Positions 39,633 through 50,164 of a stretch of 64,000 bases of DNA are shown here, piece after piece. Each line of letters opens with the position of its first letter. Position 1 is the first letter of the stretch. The notes under the pieces are model-generated. The model made no database searches and was not told the origin of the DNA. It worked only from the letters and a program-made list of their open reading frames with translations. Both the position numbers and the translations under genes were made by a program. The DNA comes from an uncultured Pelagibacteraceae bacterium. Lineage in GTDB: Bacteria > Pseudomonadota > Alphaproteobacteria > Pelagibacterales > Pelagibacteraceae. The stretch covers positions 1 to 64,000 of the forward strand of contig CACNYD010000003.1 in assembly GCA_902624635.1 (NCBI GenBank), read 5' to 3'.

Positions 39633-41971
39633 TAGGATCTGACTCTTGTTTTCTTCGGATCAAAATGCGGAAATCCAACTACTTTCGCGGCAATTCTTTT
39701 TTGATGACCATCAATTTTACCAACCTCAACTTCAGTTCCTTCACTTGAGTACTGAGCATCGATTCTACATAAAGCTATGTTTTTATTTAAAGTAGTAGAT
39801 AAACAACCACTAGTTATCACACCTATTTGAGATCTCCCAATGTGAACGCAATCACCATGTCCAGCCGCCTCTTTACCAATAAGTTCTAGACCCACAAGTT
39901 TTTTTTGAGGATTTGCTTTTCTTTCTTTCAAAACCTCTTTACCAATAAAATCTTCCTCTTTAGTTTTTAAAGGAACAGCAAAACCTATTCCTGCCTCGAA
40001 AGGATCTTGTTGACCATCAAATTCATTACCAAATAAAATTAAACCAGCTTCAATTCTGAGTTTATCTAAGGCTGCAAATCCAGCTGGGATTAAGCCTTCA
40101 TTTTTTCCAGTTTCCATAAGTTTATCCCAAACTTCGGAGGCATGACTTGGATGACACCATACTTCATAACCTAGTTCACCAGTATATCCTGTTCTTGATA
40201 CAATCAATGGAATACCTTGCAGGTTTTCAATTCTACAAATAGTAAATCTGAACCATTCCAGTTCATCTATAGATGGTTGTGTTGGTGGAGTAAAAATCAT
40301 TTTTTTTAATATTTCTCTACTTTTTGGACCTTGTATTGATACGTTACTAATCTGATCTGTTGAATTTTTTACATTGACCTTAAAGTTTTTCTTTTTAGCT
40401 ATTTCTTTAAGCCACTCACCAGCATATTCATCACCACAAATCCATCTAAAACCAGTTTCACTTAATCTCAATAATGTACCATCGTCAAACATCATTCCAT
40501 TTTCATAACACATTGCAGAGTAAACAACTTGGCCAACAGCAAGTTTTTTAATATTTCTAGTTAATGTGTAGTTCATTAGTTCCTCAGCATCAGGACCTAT
40601 GATTTCAAACTTTCTTAAGGCTGATAAGTCAATTAAAACTGCTTTTTCTCTACAAGCATTGTACTCTTCTACAACTCCATGCTTAGTATAATCATTAGGC
40701 AACCAAAAACCTCTAGCGTCAATAAAATTTCTAGTAAGCTTAGATGTTTTTTCATGAAAACCGGAGTTTCTAGTAAGTTTTTTCTCTGAGTCAGCTTTCA
40801 TTCTAAATGCAAATGATTTTGAAAATTCTTTTTTTTTATCATAAGTCCTAACAAAAATATCAGTAGGATTCCATGAATTACATGGATCAATATCACTCGG
40901 ACATGCAGTAGTTCCTATTGTTAGATCTTTTAGTGCACGAAACATAACATAATCACCTGGTCTAGCATAAGACTCATCAGAAATTACTGAATTAAGACCA
41001 GTTGCAGATGTATTAAAAAATAAATTTATTGCGTGCCAACCTTTTTGTTTTTTTACACCATATCTATCCATAGAGCTTGTAAGATTGTCGGAACAATTAG
41101 GATGACCAAAATAGCCCATATCCTCATAATATTTAGAAGTGCAAGCTAAATTAAATGTATCGTGTTTACCAACTGTATCTCTAATTACCTCAACAAGAGG
41201 TTCATGATCAGTATCATAAAATTTTGAAAATAAACCTGGCCCTGGAAAAGTATTTCCCATAAAAGTTCTAGTTGTTTGCCAATCAAGACCTTTTTCAATA
41301 TCTTTATCAAGTTTTCTTGTATCAAAAGCCACAAAGTCAGAACATTGTCTGCCTGCTGGACTTATTATTTGAATATAATCCCCTTCTTTCACTTGATAAG
41401 AAATACTTGTTTGTCTATCAATATTTTTTTCGTAACTTGGTTCATAAATTGGGTCTGGTATCACTGATAATTCTTTATCATTTTTAATTTTAGATCTTTT
41501 GATAAATATTGTTAAATCACTTGATGGATTTTGATCGCTTATAATCATATTATTTTGAGGTGCTGCAAAAATTGAATAACATTTATCTTTAGATTTTAAT
41601 TTTATTTTTTCACCACTCGGTGTGTCGATATCAAAAACAATCGATGATTTTGAGGTATTTATATTTAGATTCCTCTTTTTTAATTGATAATTTGTAATTA
41701 AAGAGCTTTCGTCTTTATTGTTAAGTATTTCTTTTATAAAATTTGATTTATTGTTTTCTTTAAGGTTTAAAATTCCGAGCTCAGATTTTCCATCTTTATT
41801 GAAGCAAATAATTTCACAAATTTGGTTACCTTCATCGTTTACGATCTCTATCTCATCGTCAGGAAAAATTTGCAATCCTGTCAGTCCTCCCGCAATAATT
41901 ACATGTCTTTCAACTCCAGGTGGTAGTACATTTAGTCCTGGTTCTTTTATATCTAAAGTAGTAAGCGACAT
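39632..41971 (-). CDS. tdm: DUF1989 + GcvT (THF-binding) fusion; trimethylamine-N-oxide demethylase-like
   Basis: N-terminal urea-carboxylase-associated-like region (GDYIQIISPAGRQCSDFVAFD; GHPNCSDNLT); C-terminal aminomethyltransferase (VSRTGYTGELGYEVWC); TMAO island context. Confidence 0.8.
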   Translation of the reverse strand: MSLTTLDIKEPGLNVLPPGVERHVIIAGGLTGLQIFPDDEIEIVNDEGNQICEIICFNKDGKSELGILNLKENNKSNFIKEILNNKDESSLITNYQLKKRNLNINTSKSSIVFDIDTPSGEKIKLKSKDKCYSIFAAPQNNMIISDQNPSSDLTIFIKRSKIKNDKELSVIPDPIYEPSYEKNIDRQTSISYQVKEGDYIQIISPAGRQCSDFVAFDTRKLDKDIEKGLDWQTTRTFMGNTFPGPGLFSKFYDTDHEPLVEVIRDTVGKHDTFNLACTSKYYEDMGYFGHPNCSDNLTSSMDRYGVKKQKGWHAINLFFNTSATGLNSVISDESYARPGDYVMFRALKDLTIGTTACPSDIDPCNSWNPTDIFVRTYDKKKEFSKSFAFRMKADSEKKLTRNSGFHEKTSKLTRNFIDARGFWLPNDYTKHGVVEEYNACREKAVLIDLSALRKFEIIGPDAEELMNYTLTRNIKKLAVGQVVYSAMCYENGMMFDDGTLLRLSETGFRWICGDEYAGEWLKEIAKKKNFKVNVKNSTDQISNVSIQGPKSREILKKMIFTPPTQPSIDELEWFRFTICRIENLQGIPLIVSRTGYTGELGYEVWCHPSHASEVWDKLMETGKNEGLIPAGFAALDKLRIEAGLILFGNEFDGQQDPFEAGIGFAVPLKTKEEDFIGKEVLKERKANPQKKLVGLELIGKEAAGHGDCVHIGRSQIGVITSGCLSTTLNKNIALCRIDAQYSSEGTEVEVGKIDGHQKRIAAKVVGFPHFDPKKTRVRS

Positions 41972-42011
41972 TTTTTAAAATCCAATTATATAATATATAA
42001 ATATCTAGGTG

Positions 42012-42040
42012 TTGACTATCCTTTAAGTAAGGCTCATACT
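42012..42040 (+). promoter_or_regulatory. Predicted sigma70-like promoter of the tmoX-like gene
   Basis: TTGACT-N17-CATACT, then AGGAGG 20-25 bp downstream. Confidence 0.5.
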
Positions 42041-42070
42041 AATATCATTAAATAGTACTAGGAGGAAAAA

Positions 42071-43039
42071 ATGAAAAACAAATTACCGTTACTAATCGGT
42101 GCAATTGTTGTTATTGCGGGTCTTGTTTTCTTTTTGGGTGGAGGAGATAAAACAGCAAAGAAATCAGGCGATAGCAGCGCCCCTATAGTAATTCCAACAC
42201 ATAACTGGTCAAGCCAAATTGTAATGGCTTACGTTATCGGTGGAATTTTTGAAAGTATGGGAAACAACGTGAGTTATGTTAATGCTGACTCACAGGCTGT
42301 ATATGAGTCAATAAGAATTGGAGATGTAACTATATCTCACGAGGTATGGGAGTCTGCATTTGGTAAATCATTCACAACTGCTTTAGATAAAGGTGGTTTA
42401 TTAGATTGGGGTGATCATGAGGCAAGGACTCTAGAGGATATGGGTTATCCTAATTGGGTTACTGACAAAGGATTATGCCCAGGTTTACCAGATTGGACAG
42501 CTTTAAAAAATCCAGACTGTGCTAAGAACTTTGTAACTCCTGACTCAGGTGGAAAAGGACGTATGTTAGAAGGTCCACAAACTTGGCATGGTGACTTAAT
42601 TCCTCAAAGAGTAGATGCTTTAGGATTAGGTGATCTTTGGATGGTTAAATTCGCTGGGAGTGCCGATGCGCTTTGGGCTGAATTAGCAGCAGCTGAAAAA
42701 GAAGGAAGAGGAACTATTATTTTTAACTGGACACCAAACTTTACAGATGGCGCTGGTTTTACATTCATAGACTTCCCTCCTTATACAGCGGGTTGCAGAC
42801 CAGAAGATGGTGGAGATGGAAAATGTGGATCTCCAGATGGTTATTTGAAAAAAGCAGTGCATGAGGATTTTCCAAAAACTCATCCAGCTGCAGCTGCAGC
42901 TTTCAAAAAAATGTCTTTCACCACAAGTCATATTGGAGCAATGGCTGCTTTAGTTGATATTGACAAAATGACTCATGAAGATGCTGCCAAAAAGTGGTTA
43001 GCTGACAATGAATCAGTTTGGAAACCATTTACTAAATAA
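42071..43039 (+). CDS. tmoX: Betaine/TMAO-type ABC transporter substrate-binding protein (OpuAC family)
   Basis: PIVIPTHNWSSQIVMAYVIGGIFESMGNNVSYV, GYPNWVTDKGLCPGLPDW; TMAO context. Confidence 0.75.
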   Translation: MKNKLPLLIGAIVVIAGLVFFLGGGDKTAKKSGDSSAPIVIPTHNWSSQIVMAYVIGGIFESMGNNVSYVNADSQAVYESIRIGDVTISHEVWESAFGKSFTTALDKGGLLDWGDHEARTLEDMGYPNWVTDKGLCPGLPDWTALKNPDCAKNFVTPDSGGKGRMLEGPQTWHGDLIPQRVDALGLGDLWMVKFAGSADALWAELAAAEKEGRGTIIFNWTPNFTDGAGFTFIDFPPYTAGCRPEDGGDGKCGSPDGYLKKAVHEDFPKTHPAAAAAFKKMSFTTSHIGAMAALVDIDKMTHEDAAKKWLADNESVWKPFTK

Positions 43040-43063
43040 GGTAAATAACATTTAAATTTATTA

Positions 43064-43097
43064 ATCTCCCCCAACAAAGTTGGGGGGGATTTTTTTT
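43064..43097 (+). terminator. Rho-independent terminator after the tmoX-like gene
   Basis: CTCCCCCAAC-AAA-GTTGGGGGGG then ATTTTTTTT. Confidence 0.85.
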
Positions 43098-43109
43098 AAC
43101 TCAGATTTC

Positions 43110-43568
43110 ATGTTTAAATATTATTTAGTTATATTAATAAGTTTATTATTTTCAAATCAGTTATTAGCAAAAAATATTAATATACAAGAAAATTTGAATC
43201 TTATTTTTAAATGTGAATTAGAAAAAAAAATAATAAAGAATTCCGAATATAATTATCAGGTATTTTTAGCTAAAGATCTTGAAAAAAAAGATTTAAATAA
43301 ATTTGAAATCAAATCACATCAACCTGATATACTTAATATTAATGGCTTATCATCATTTCTTTCAGAATCTGTAAAACTAAGTGTTAAAATAGTGAACAAA
43401 GATATAGTTTTATTTAAAGCAATTAATAATAACTCTAATTATTCAGAGTCAGGTATTATTGATAGAAAAACAGGGGAATTAATTCATGAAATAACAAAAA
43501 ATATAAAAAGTGAAAATTCTGAAAAAGATATTTCTTTTTACTTTTGTAGTAAGAGGGAAAATGTCTGA
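43110..43568 (+). CDS. Small secreted protein of unknown function (likely start 43110)
   Basis: MFKYYLVILISLLFSNQLLAKN signal peptide; no recognised domain. Confidence 0.5.
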   Translation: MFKYYLVILISLLFSNQLLAKNINIQENLNLIFKCELEKKIIKNSEYNYQVFLAKDLEKKDLNKFEIKSHQPDILNINGLSSFLSESVKLSVKIVNKDIVLFKAINNNSNYSESGIIDRKTGELIHEITKNIKSENSEKDISFYFCSKRENV

Positions 43569-43602
43569 TTTTTTTTTTAGTTAATTTGTGTAAGATATAG
43601 AT

Positions 43603-43980
43603 ATGAAAAATTTTTTAATTGGTTTGTTTCTGAGTTTATTAGTCTTTTCTGTTGCATTGGCGCGTAGCACTGGGTGTAAAGAAGGTAATTGCGAAAATGG
43701 TTATGGAAAATGGGTTTACACAGATAAAACTACTTACGAAGGAGAGTGGGTAGGAACAAAAAAAAATGGCCAAGGTGTAGAAACTTGGCCCAATGGATAT
43801 ATTTATAAGGGTGAATTTAAGAATAGTGAATGGAGTGGCAAAGGTATTTTAACCTTTCCCGATGGGTCAACATATGAAGGAGAGTGGGCCAAAGGTTTTA
43901 TGAATGGATCAGGAACTTTTACTTCTTCTGATGGAACACAAAAAACAGGGACCTGGAAAAATGGAAAGCTGCAAGAGTAA
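43603..43980 (+). CDS. Secreted MORN-repeat protein
   Basis: YEGEWVGTKKNGQGVETWPNG, YKGEFKNSEWSGKGILTFPDG, YEGEWAKGFMNGSGTFTSSDG. Confidence 0.8.
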   Translation: MKNFLIGLFLSLLVFSVALARSTGCKEGNCENGYGKWVYTDKTTYEGEWVGTKKNGQGVETWPNGYIYKGEFKNSEWSGKGILTFPDGSTYEGEWAKGFMNGSGTFTSSDGTQKTGTWKNGKLQE

Positions 43981-44531
43981 TGTTAAAGGAAAATTATTTA
44001 AATAAAATTAAGGAATTACCAGAATTCGTAAAACAAACTGTTGGTTTATTAGTTCTAATTCTAATTATAATTTCATCTTTTTTTGTTTTAAATATTATGT
44101 TCGGTGAAGGAGATGAATTAGTTAAAAAGATGAAATTAGAAGAAGAGAGAAAAGCCCAGGAAAAGAAATTAAGTGAGTTAATATCAAAACTACCCTCGGG
44201 AATACTAGTAACTTTTGATGGCACAGATCATTACAGATTAACAGATGAAGTTTATGAGCAAGTTTGTAAAGCGACAAAACTTATACCCCAAAGAGCAATA
44301 ATGGGAGCAAATTTTTTGAATTTTAGAGCACATGAAATTTATACAATTAATGGAAACAAAATAAGCGATACATTTGTTCAGTGGAACAAAGAAAAAAACA
44401 AGTGTTTTGCAGGTTTTACGGTCAGTGGAAAAAATGTTGGGGTAAATGAGTCGATTACCGTTAGCGGTGAAGCATTAAGTTTTTTAAGCACTGGCATAGA
44501 TACAAGGGTGTATTTTATTAAAAATTTTTAG
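43980..44531 (+). CDS. Membrane-anchored protein of unknown function
   Basis: One N-terminal TM (TVGLLVLILIIISSFFVLNIMF); overlaps MORN gene stop. Confidence 0.5.
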   Translation: MLKENYLNKIKELPEFVKQTVGLLVLILIIISSFFVLNIMFGEGDELVKKMKLEEERKAQEKKLSELISKLPSGILVTFDGTDHYRLTDEVYEQVCKATKLIPQRAIMGANFLNFRAHEIYTINGNKISDTFVQWNKEKNKCFAGFTVSGKNVGVNESITVSGEALSFLSTGIDTRVYFIKNF

Positions 44532-44593
44532 GGGGAAGAAACAATTATATAGATTTAATTTTATCTTAATATCATATAACTTGATCTTAATTT

Positions 44594-45625
44594 ATGTCTA
44601 ACCCAGTAATAAAATGTCAAAATGTTTTTAAAATTTTTGGAGCAAATGCACAAAAAATGCTTCAAGATTCTAGTGGAAATGTTGATGCCAAAACTTTTCA
44701 AGAAAATGGTTGTATTGTTGGAGTAAATAATGCTTCATTTGAAGTTGCTAAAGGAGAAATGTTAGTTGTAATGGGATTATCTGGCTCAGGTAAATCAACA
44801 TTATTAAGATGTATTTCAAGATTAACAGACGCAACAGGTGGTAAAATTTTTATCGAGGGCCAAGATTTATTATCTTTGAACAATAAGGAGCTTATTGATC
44901 TCAGACGAAATAAAATGGGAATGGTTTTTCAAAGCTTTGCTTTATTGCCACATAAAACTGTTGTTGAAAACATTGCTTTTCCTCTTCAAATCAAGGGAAT
45001 AGAAATTGAGGATAGCATTAACAAAGCAATGGACATGGTGAAATTGGTGGGACTTGAGGGCAGAGAAAATTATTTTCCACGAGAACTTTCTGGTGGACAA
45101 CAACAAAGAGTTGGAATTGCAAGGTCATTAGCTGTTGAGCCTGATATATGGTTTCTAGATGAACCTTTCTCTGCTTTAGACCCTCTAATTCGAAAAGAAA
45201 TGCAAGATGAATTCTTAAGACTTCAAGAAAAACTACAAAAGACAATTATGTTTATTACACATGATTTTGATGAAGCTTTAAAACTTGCTGACAGAATTGC
45301 TATTATGAAAGATGGTATCATTGAGCAATTAGATACCCCAGCTAATATTGTATTAAATCCAGCAACAGAATATGTAAGAAAATTCACCGAAGAAGTGCCT
45401 AGAGAAAAAGTTTTACTAATCGAAGATGTTATGGATAAATCTAATACTAATGATTTAAGTGAATTAAAAGTTTCAAAAGATGAAACAATAGAAAATGTTG
45501 CTGAAAAAATTCTTTCTCAAGATAAAGCAATTACTGTTATAGATGGTAACAATAAGATTGTTGGCTCTATTAATCCAGCGAGAATAATTAATACAGTTTT
45601 TGGGGGAAGAAAGAATAATAATTAA
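44594..45625 (+). CDS. tmoV: ABC transporter ATPase, ProV/TmoV-type with CBS-like C-terminus
   Basis: VMGLSGSGKSTLLRCISRL, ELSGGQQQRVGIARSL, FLDEPFSALDP. Confidence 0.8.
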   Translation: MSNPVIKCQNVFKIFGANAQKMLQDSSGNVDAKTFQENGCIVGVNNASFEVAKGEMLVVMGLSGSGKSTLLRCISRLTDATGGKIFIEGQDLLSLNNKELIDLRRNKMGMVFQSFALLPHKTVVENIAFPLQIKGIEIEDSINKAMDMVKLVGLEGRENYFPRELSGGQQQRVGIARSLAVEPDIWFLDEPFSALDPLIRKEMQDEFLRLQEKLQKTIMFITHDFDEALKLADRIAIMKDGIIEQLDTPANIVLNPATEYVRKFTEEVPREKVLLIEDVMDKSNTNDLSELKVSKDETIENVAEKILSQDKAITVIDGNNKIVGSINPARIINTVFGGRKNNN

Positions 45626-45628
45626 GTT

Positions 45629-47782
45629 ATGGAATTTATAAAAAAATATCCAAAAGCATTTCAATGGTTATTTTTATTAATTATTTTTTTTGCATTATGC
45701 TTTGCAATTGAGGTTCCAGAAACATATAAATTTATACGTGGTCAAGCAGAATTTGTAAAAGATCCTAATCAAAATTTTTATATTTTTTTAGGAAAAGAAG
45801 TAAGATATTACCCTTTTGATGTCTTTTGGAGATTACCACCATTGCTTGGGTGGTTACCTATTTGGATAAATGACTCATTATTCTTCTTAATGAATGAATG
45901 GCTCCCAATGGAATTTTGGAATGAAGATACTCAATCATATAAAACTCGACCTTTAGTTCTTCAGATAACAAGAGAAATAACTTCAATAATGACTTTTTTA
46001 ATTGAATTAATAAGAGATATTTTATTAGGAGGTCTTAATACTATTGTAGCTTTTACAAGTTGGGATTTCGTAGGTTCAAATTCTTGGGCAAAAATGCCAG
46101 GGCTTCCATGGACTATAGTTGCTGCTGGCGCAGCTATCTTAGCTTATCAACTTAGCGGTAAGGGTTTAGCTTTATTTGCAGGTTTGGTGATGATTTACAT
46201 TTCAATATTTGGTCAATGGAAACCTTCAATGCAAACGCTCTCTTTTATACTTGTTGCAGCACCATTGTCATTTGTTTTTGGTTTGGGCTTAGGTATTGCT
46301 GCATTTAAAAATAAGCGTGTGGAAAAAGCTCTGTACCCAATATTACTCGTGATGCAGACTATGCCACAATATGCAGTTTTAGTGCCTGCACTTGTACTTT
46401 TTGGAGTTGGTGATCATGCAGCGGTCATCATAACTATGATTGTTGCTGTTCCTCCAATGATATTATTGACTTTACTGGGTTTAAGAGCTGTACCTTCCGA
46501 GGTTATTGAAGCTGGAAGAATGAGTGGGTGTAATAACTGGCAATTAATGTTTGAAGTATTAATTCCAACTGCAAGAAGAGATATATTAATTGGAGTAAAT
46601 CAAGTCATCATGGTGTGTTTTTCTATGGCAGTTATTTCAGCTTTTATAGGTGCAAAAGGTTTAGGATTTAACTTATTACTAGCCTTAAATCAGCTTAATA
46701 TTGGACTGGCATTGGAAGCAGGTCTTTGCATAAGTTTAATTGCAATATTATTGGACAAGATGTCTTTGGCATGGGCAAATAAACAGGTTGATTATTTTGG
46801 AAATTTAACTTTTTTTGAAAGAAATAAAAATGCATATTATTTTGGTATTGCATCAGTAATAGGAATTGTATTAGCTTATTTGGGATCTTTTTATTTTAAC
46901 CAAGGATACAATTATTTATTTGAAGTTCCACACAACAAGGGAATATCCACTGCTGATTTTTGGAATAGGGGAGTTGATTGGATATTTGATACTTTTTTTG
47001 TTTATATAAAAGCATTTAATACATGGCTGATTGTTGAAGTTCTTCAACCAATGCGTGCTCTATATCTTAGAATGCCAGCAGTTGCTACTTTAGTTTTAGT
47101 TGTTGGTGCTGGGTATTTAATAGGTGGAATTCGTTCGGCATTAGTAGTTTGTTCTTTAACGTTATTTATAGCTTTAAGTCCATGGTGGGATAGAGCATTG
47201 GTAACTACATACATGGCAACCTTCGGTGTTATTGTGTCATGTATAATTGGATTTACAGTTGGAACTTTGTGTTTTCAAAACAAGCGTTCAGCAAGTTTTA
47301 TGCTGGGTGTTTGCGATATTTTTCAAACATTTCCATCTTTTGTTTATTTAATTCCAGTTATGATGCTTTTCGGTATCACAGATACATCTGTATTGATAGC
47401 AGTAATAGTTTATGCAACGATCCCCGCAACTCGATATACAATAGAAGGACTTAGAAGTGTTCCAGTTGCCCTGCATGATGCAGCAACAATGTCTGGTGTA
47501 AATAAATTTCAAAGATTAACTAAAATAGAATTTCCCTTAGCATTTCCTCATATGATGCTTGGTTTAAATCAAACAATCGTTTTTGCGCTGTTTATGGTTA
47601 TAATTGGAGCATTTATAGGAACGGAAGATTTAGGACAATACATTTTAAAAGCATTGTCAGATAAAAATGGAGCAGGTATTGGATTGACACTTGGTATTTG
47701 TGTAGCATTTATTGGTCTTATATTTGATAACTTAATAAGAACTTGGGTTGGTAAAAGAAAAAAACACCTTGGTATCGCTTAG
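45629..47782 (+). CDS. tmoW: Fused double-domain ABC permease, ProW/TmoW-type
   Basis: Two EAA-like motifs (EAGRMSGCNNWQLMFEVLIPTARRDI; DAATMSGVNKFQRLTKIEFPLAFPHM). Confidence 0.8.
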   Translation: MEFIKKYPKAFQWLFLLIIFFALCFAIEVPETYKFIRGQAEFVKDPNQNFYIFLGKEVRYYPFDVFWRLPPLLGWLPIWINDSLFFLMNEWLPMEFWNEDTQSYKTRPLVLQITREITSIMTFLIELIRDILLGGLNTIVAFTSWDFVGSNSWAKMPGLPWTIVAAGAAILAYQLSGKGLALFAGLVMIYISIFGQWKPSMQTLSFILVAAPLSFVFGLGLGIAAFKNKRVEKALYPILLVMQTMPQYAVLVPALVLFGVGDHAAVIITMIVAVPPMILLTLLGLRAVPSEVIEAGRMSGCNNWQLMFEVLIPTARRDILIGVNQVIMVCFSMAVISAFIGAKGLGFNLLLALNQLNIGLALEAGLCISLIAILLDKMSLAWANKQVDYFGNLTFFERNKNAYYFGIASVIGIVLAYLGSFYFNQGYNYLFEVPHNKGISTADFWNRGVDWIFDTFFVYIKAFNTWLIVEVLQPMRALYLRMPAVATLVLVVGAGYLIGGIRSALVVCSLTLFIALSPWWDRALVTTYMATFGVIVSCIIGFTVGTLCFQNKRSASFMLGVCDIFQTFPSFVYLIPVMMLFGITDTSVLIAVIVYATIPATRYTIEGLRSVPVALHDAATMSGVNKFQRLTKIEFPLAFPHMMLGLNQTIVFALFMVIIGAFIGTEDLGQYILKALSDKNGAGIGLTLGICVAFIGLIFDNLIRTWVGKRKKHLGIA

Positions 47783-47789
47783 TATCTAA

Positions 47790-49124
47790 TTATTTTTTAC
47801 CTAAAAAATTTTTTGATGAATCATCCATAGCAGTAGCCCATGGTGTATGATGAACAGGAGCAACGGAGCCGGTTACTGGAGATGAAAAAGATTTATTTCT
47901 GTAAGTTGAAATATCTTCAACTTTGTGATGTTCCCATTCTTTAAAGTGTTTTCTTATTAACTCAAAATCAATTTTTGGATAATCAGACATTTCATGAAGT
48001 TCTTTTGTATACTCAGTTTGAAAATCAATCATTTGATCTGGGTTTTCTAGTTTTTCTTCCATTGCAATCCATTTATTAATATCTTTTTCAACCTCACCAT
48101 TACTTGGTATTTTGATTTTATTCATAATCACATCTCTTGCGTACCAAGCTTGGCAATCAAACATATTAAATGTATGGAATTGATCTTGCATTCCAAGATA
48201 TAAAAGTTTGTGATTATCTTGCCAAACAACACCTTTATATAATTTTGGTGGATATAACCTGTTTCTAGTTTTTAATTGTAAATTTTCCTCTAAAAAAGGA
48301 AAATGATGAAGATAACCAGTACATAAAATTACAACATCAGCTTCTTGTTCAGTTCCATCTTTAAAGATTGCTTTTTTGCCCTCTAATTTATCTAGATAAT
48401 GAACTTCTTTCATTCCTTTAGGCCATTTAAATCCCATCGGATTATGTCGATAACCTATCGTAACACTCTTGGCTCCATATTTATTACATTGTAGGGCAAT
48501 ATCTTCAGCAGAATAACTACTTCCGAGAACAATTACATTCTTATTTCTAAATTCCTCTGCATCTCTAAAATCATGAGAATGCATTATTCTTCCTGGAAAT
48601 GTATCCATACCCTTATACTCTGGAATAAACGGAACTGAAAAATGACCTGTTGAAACAACAACAAAATCAAAATTATCTTTTAATATTTTATTATTAACTT
48701 TATCTTGATAACTAAGCTCAAATTTGTCATTTTTAAAAATAGTATTCAAGACTCTTGTATTAAATTTTATCTTTTTTCTTAAATTTCCTTTACTTACTCT
48801 TCCAACAATATAGTTATACAAAACTTCTCTAGGTGGAAAAGATGGTATTGGCTTGCCAAAATGTTCATCAAAAGAATAATCTGCAAATTCTAAACATTCT
48901 TTTGGTCCATTTGACCAAAGATACCTATACATGCTGTTAGGCACAGGATCTCCATATTGATCAGATCCTGTTCGCCAACTATAATTCCATAAACCGCCCC
49001 AATCCTCTTGCTTTTCAAAACAAACAACTTCAGGGATTTTTTCACCGTTTTTCTCTGCTAATTCAAAAGACCTCAACATCGATAATCCACAAGGTCCTGC
49101 ACCAATTATTGCTACTTTTGTCAT
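47790..49124 (-). CDS. tmm: Flavin-containing trimethylamine monooxygenase
   Basis: VAIIGAGPCGLSMLRSFE, EDWGGLWNYSWRTG, VVVSTGHFSVPFIPE (FMO signature region), VILCTGYLHHFPF. Confidence 0.88.
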   Translation of the reverse strand: MTKVAIIGAGPCGLSMLRSFELAEKNGEKIPEVVCFEKQEDWGGLWNYSWRTGSDQYGDPVPNSMYRYLWSNGPKECLEFADYSFDEHFGKPIPSFPPREVLYNYIVGRVSKGNLRKKIKFNTRVLNTIFKNDKFELSYQDKVNNKILKDNFDFVVVSTGHFSVPFIPEYKGMDTFPGRIMHSHDFRDAEEFRNKNVIVLGSSYSAEDIALQCNKYGAKSVTIGYRHNPMGFKWPKGMKEVHYLDKLEGKKAIFKDGTEQEADVVILCTGYLHHFPFLEENLQLKTRNRLYPPKLYKGVVWQDNHKLLYLGMQDQFHTFNMFDCQAWYARDVIMNKIKIPSNGEVEKDINKWIAMEEKLENPDQMIDFQTEYTKELHEMSDYPKIDFELIRKHFKEWEHHKVEDISTYRNKSFSSPVTGSVAPVHHTPWATAMDDSSKNFLGKK

Positions 49125-49201
49125 TAATCTATTAAATTAAATAATTATTTTTGTATTTTACTAACAAAATGACGACAATTACAATAAAATAATTATTTGT
49201 T

Positions 49202-50164
49202 ATGAAAAATATCTTAATTATTGGTGGAGGTGCAATGGGTTCTGCATTTACAATCCCAAGTTTAGAAAATAAAAATAATGTGACCATTACTGAACCATAT
49301 AGCAAAAGATTTATTAAAGATTTATCCTCTAAAAAAAAATTTCATTCTGCTCTGAAAATAAAATTACCAAAAAAATTAAGATTTAAAAAGTTTACTAAAA
49401 ATTTATTAAGAGAAAATTTTGACTTAATAGTAATAGCCTTAAGTCTTCCAGGTGTTGATTTTATTGGCAAAGAATTGAAAGATTTAAGAATTAAAACACC
49501 AATTTTAGTTTTGACTAAAGGGTTAAAGTTTGAGAAAAAAAATAATAAGATTTTAACAATTTCTGAACAGCTTCAAAAAAACTATAATTTAAAAAATATT
49601 TCAGTTCTAAAAGGACCTTGTTTAGCAAAAGAATTAGCTAGAAAAAACCAAACTAGTGTAATTATAGCAAATAAAAATATTAGGATTGCCAAATCTATTG
49701 GAAGAAAAATTTCTACAAAATATTATTTAACAGAATACTCCAAAGATGTAATTGGAGTAGAAGTGTGTTCAGCAATTAAGAACATATATTCAATGATTAT
49801 TGGAGCCGGTCAAAGCCTCAATTCATCATCAAACCTATTTCAAAAAGCAGTTCTTGAAATGAAATATTTAAATAGATATTTCAAAGGTAAAGATGAAACA
49901 ATCTTAGGGCTTGCAGGAGTAGGTGACTTGTATGTTAGTGCTGCTGGTGGAAGAAATAGTAGGATGGGTAGTTTCTTAGGAAAAGGATTTACATACAAAA
50001 CTGCAAAAAAAAGATTTATGTTGAATGAAACTGTTGAAGGTGCAGAACTAGCAAGGGAAGTAGCACCATTTATTTTAAAAAAAATTGATAAAAATAAAAT
50101 TCCATTAATGATTAATTTACTTAAAACAATTAAAGAAAATAAAAAACTTAAAATAAAAGTTTAA
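49202..50164 (+). CDS. gpsA: NAD(P)-dependent glycerol-3-phosphate dehydrogenase-like
   Basis: [64 protein letters not shown]. Confidence 0.8.
   Translation: MKNILIIGGGAMGSAFTIPSLENKNNVTITEPYSKRFIKDLSSKKKFHSALKIKLPKKLRFKKFTKNLLRENFDLIVIALSLPGVDFIGKELKDLRIKTPILVLTKGLKFEKKNNKILTISEQLQKNYNLKNISVLKGPCLAKELARKNQTSVIIANKNIRIAKSIGRKISTKYYLTEYSKDVIGVEVCSAIKNIYSMIIGAGQSLNSSSNLFQKAVLEMKYLNRYFKGKDETILGLAGVGDLYVSAAGGRNSRMGSFLGKGFTYKTAKKRFMLNETVEGAELAREVAPFILKKIDKNKIPLMINLLKTIKENKKLKIKV

Noticed and set aside
47239-47454. 71-aa ORF in another frame of the tmoW-like permease
   Set aside because: Overlaps a well-supported CDS entirely on the same strand.
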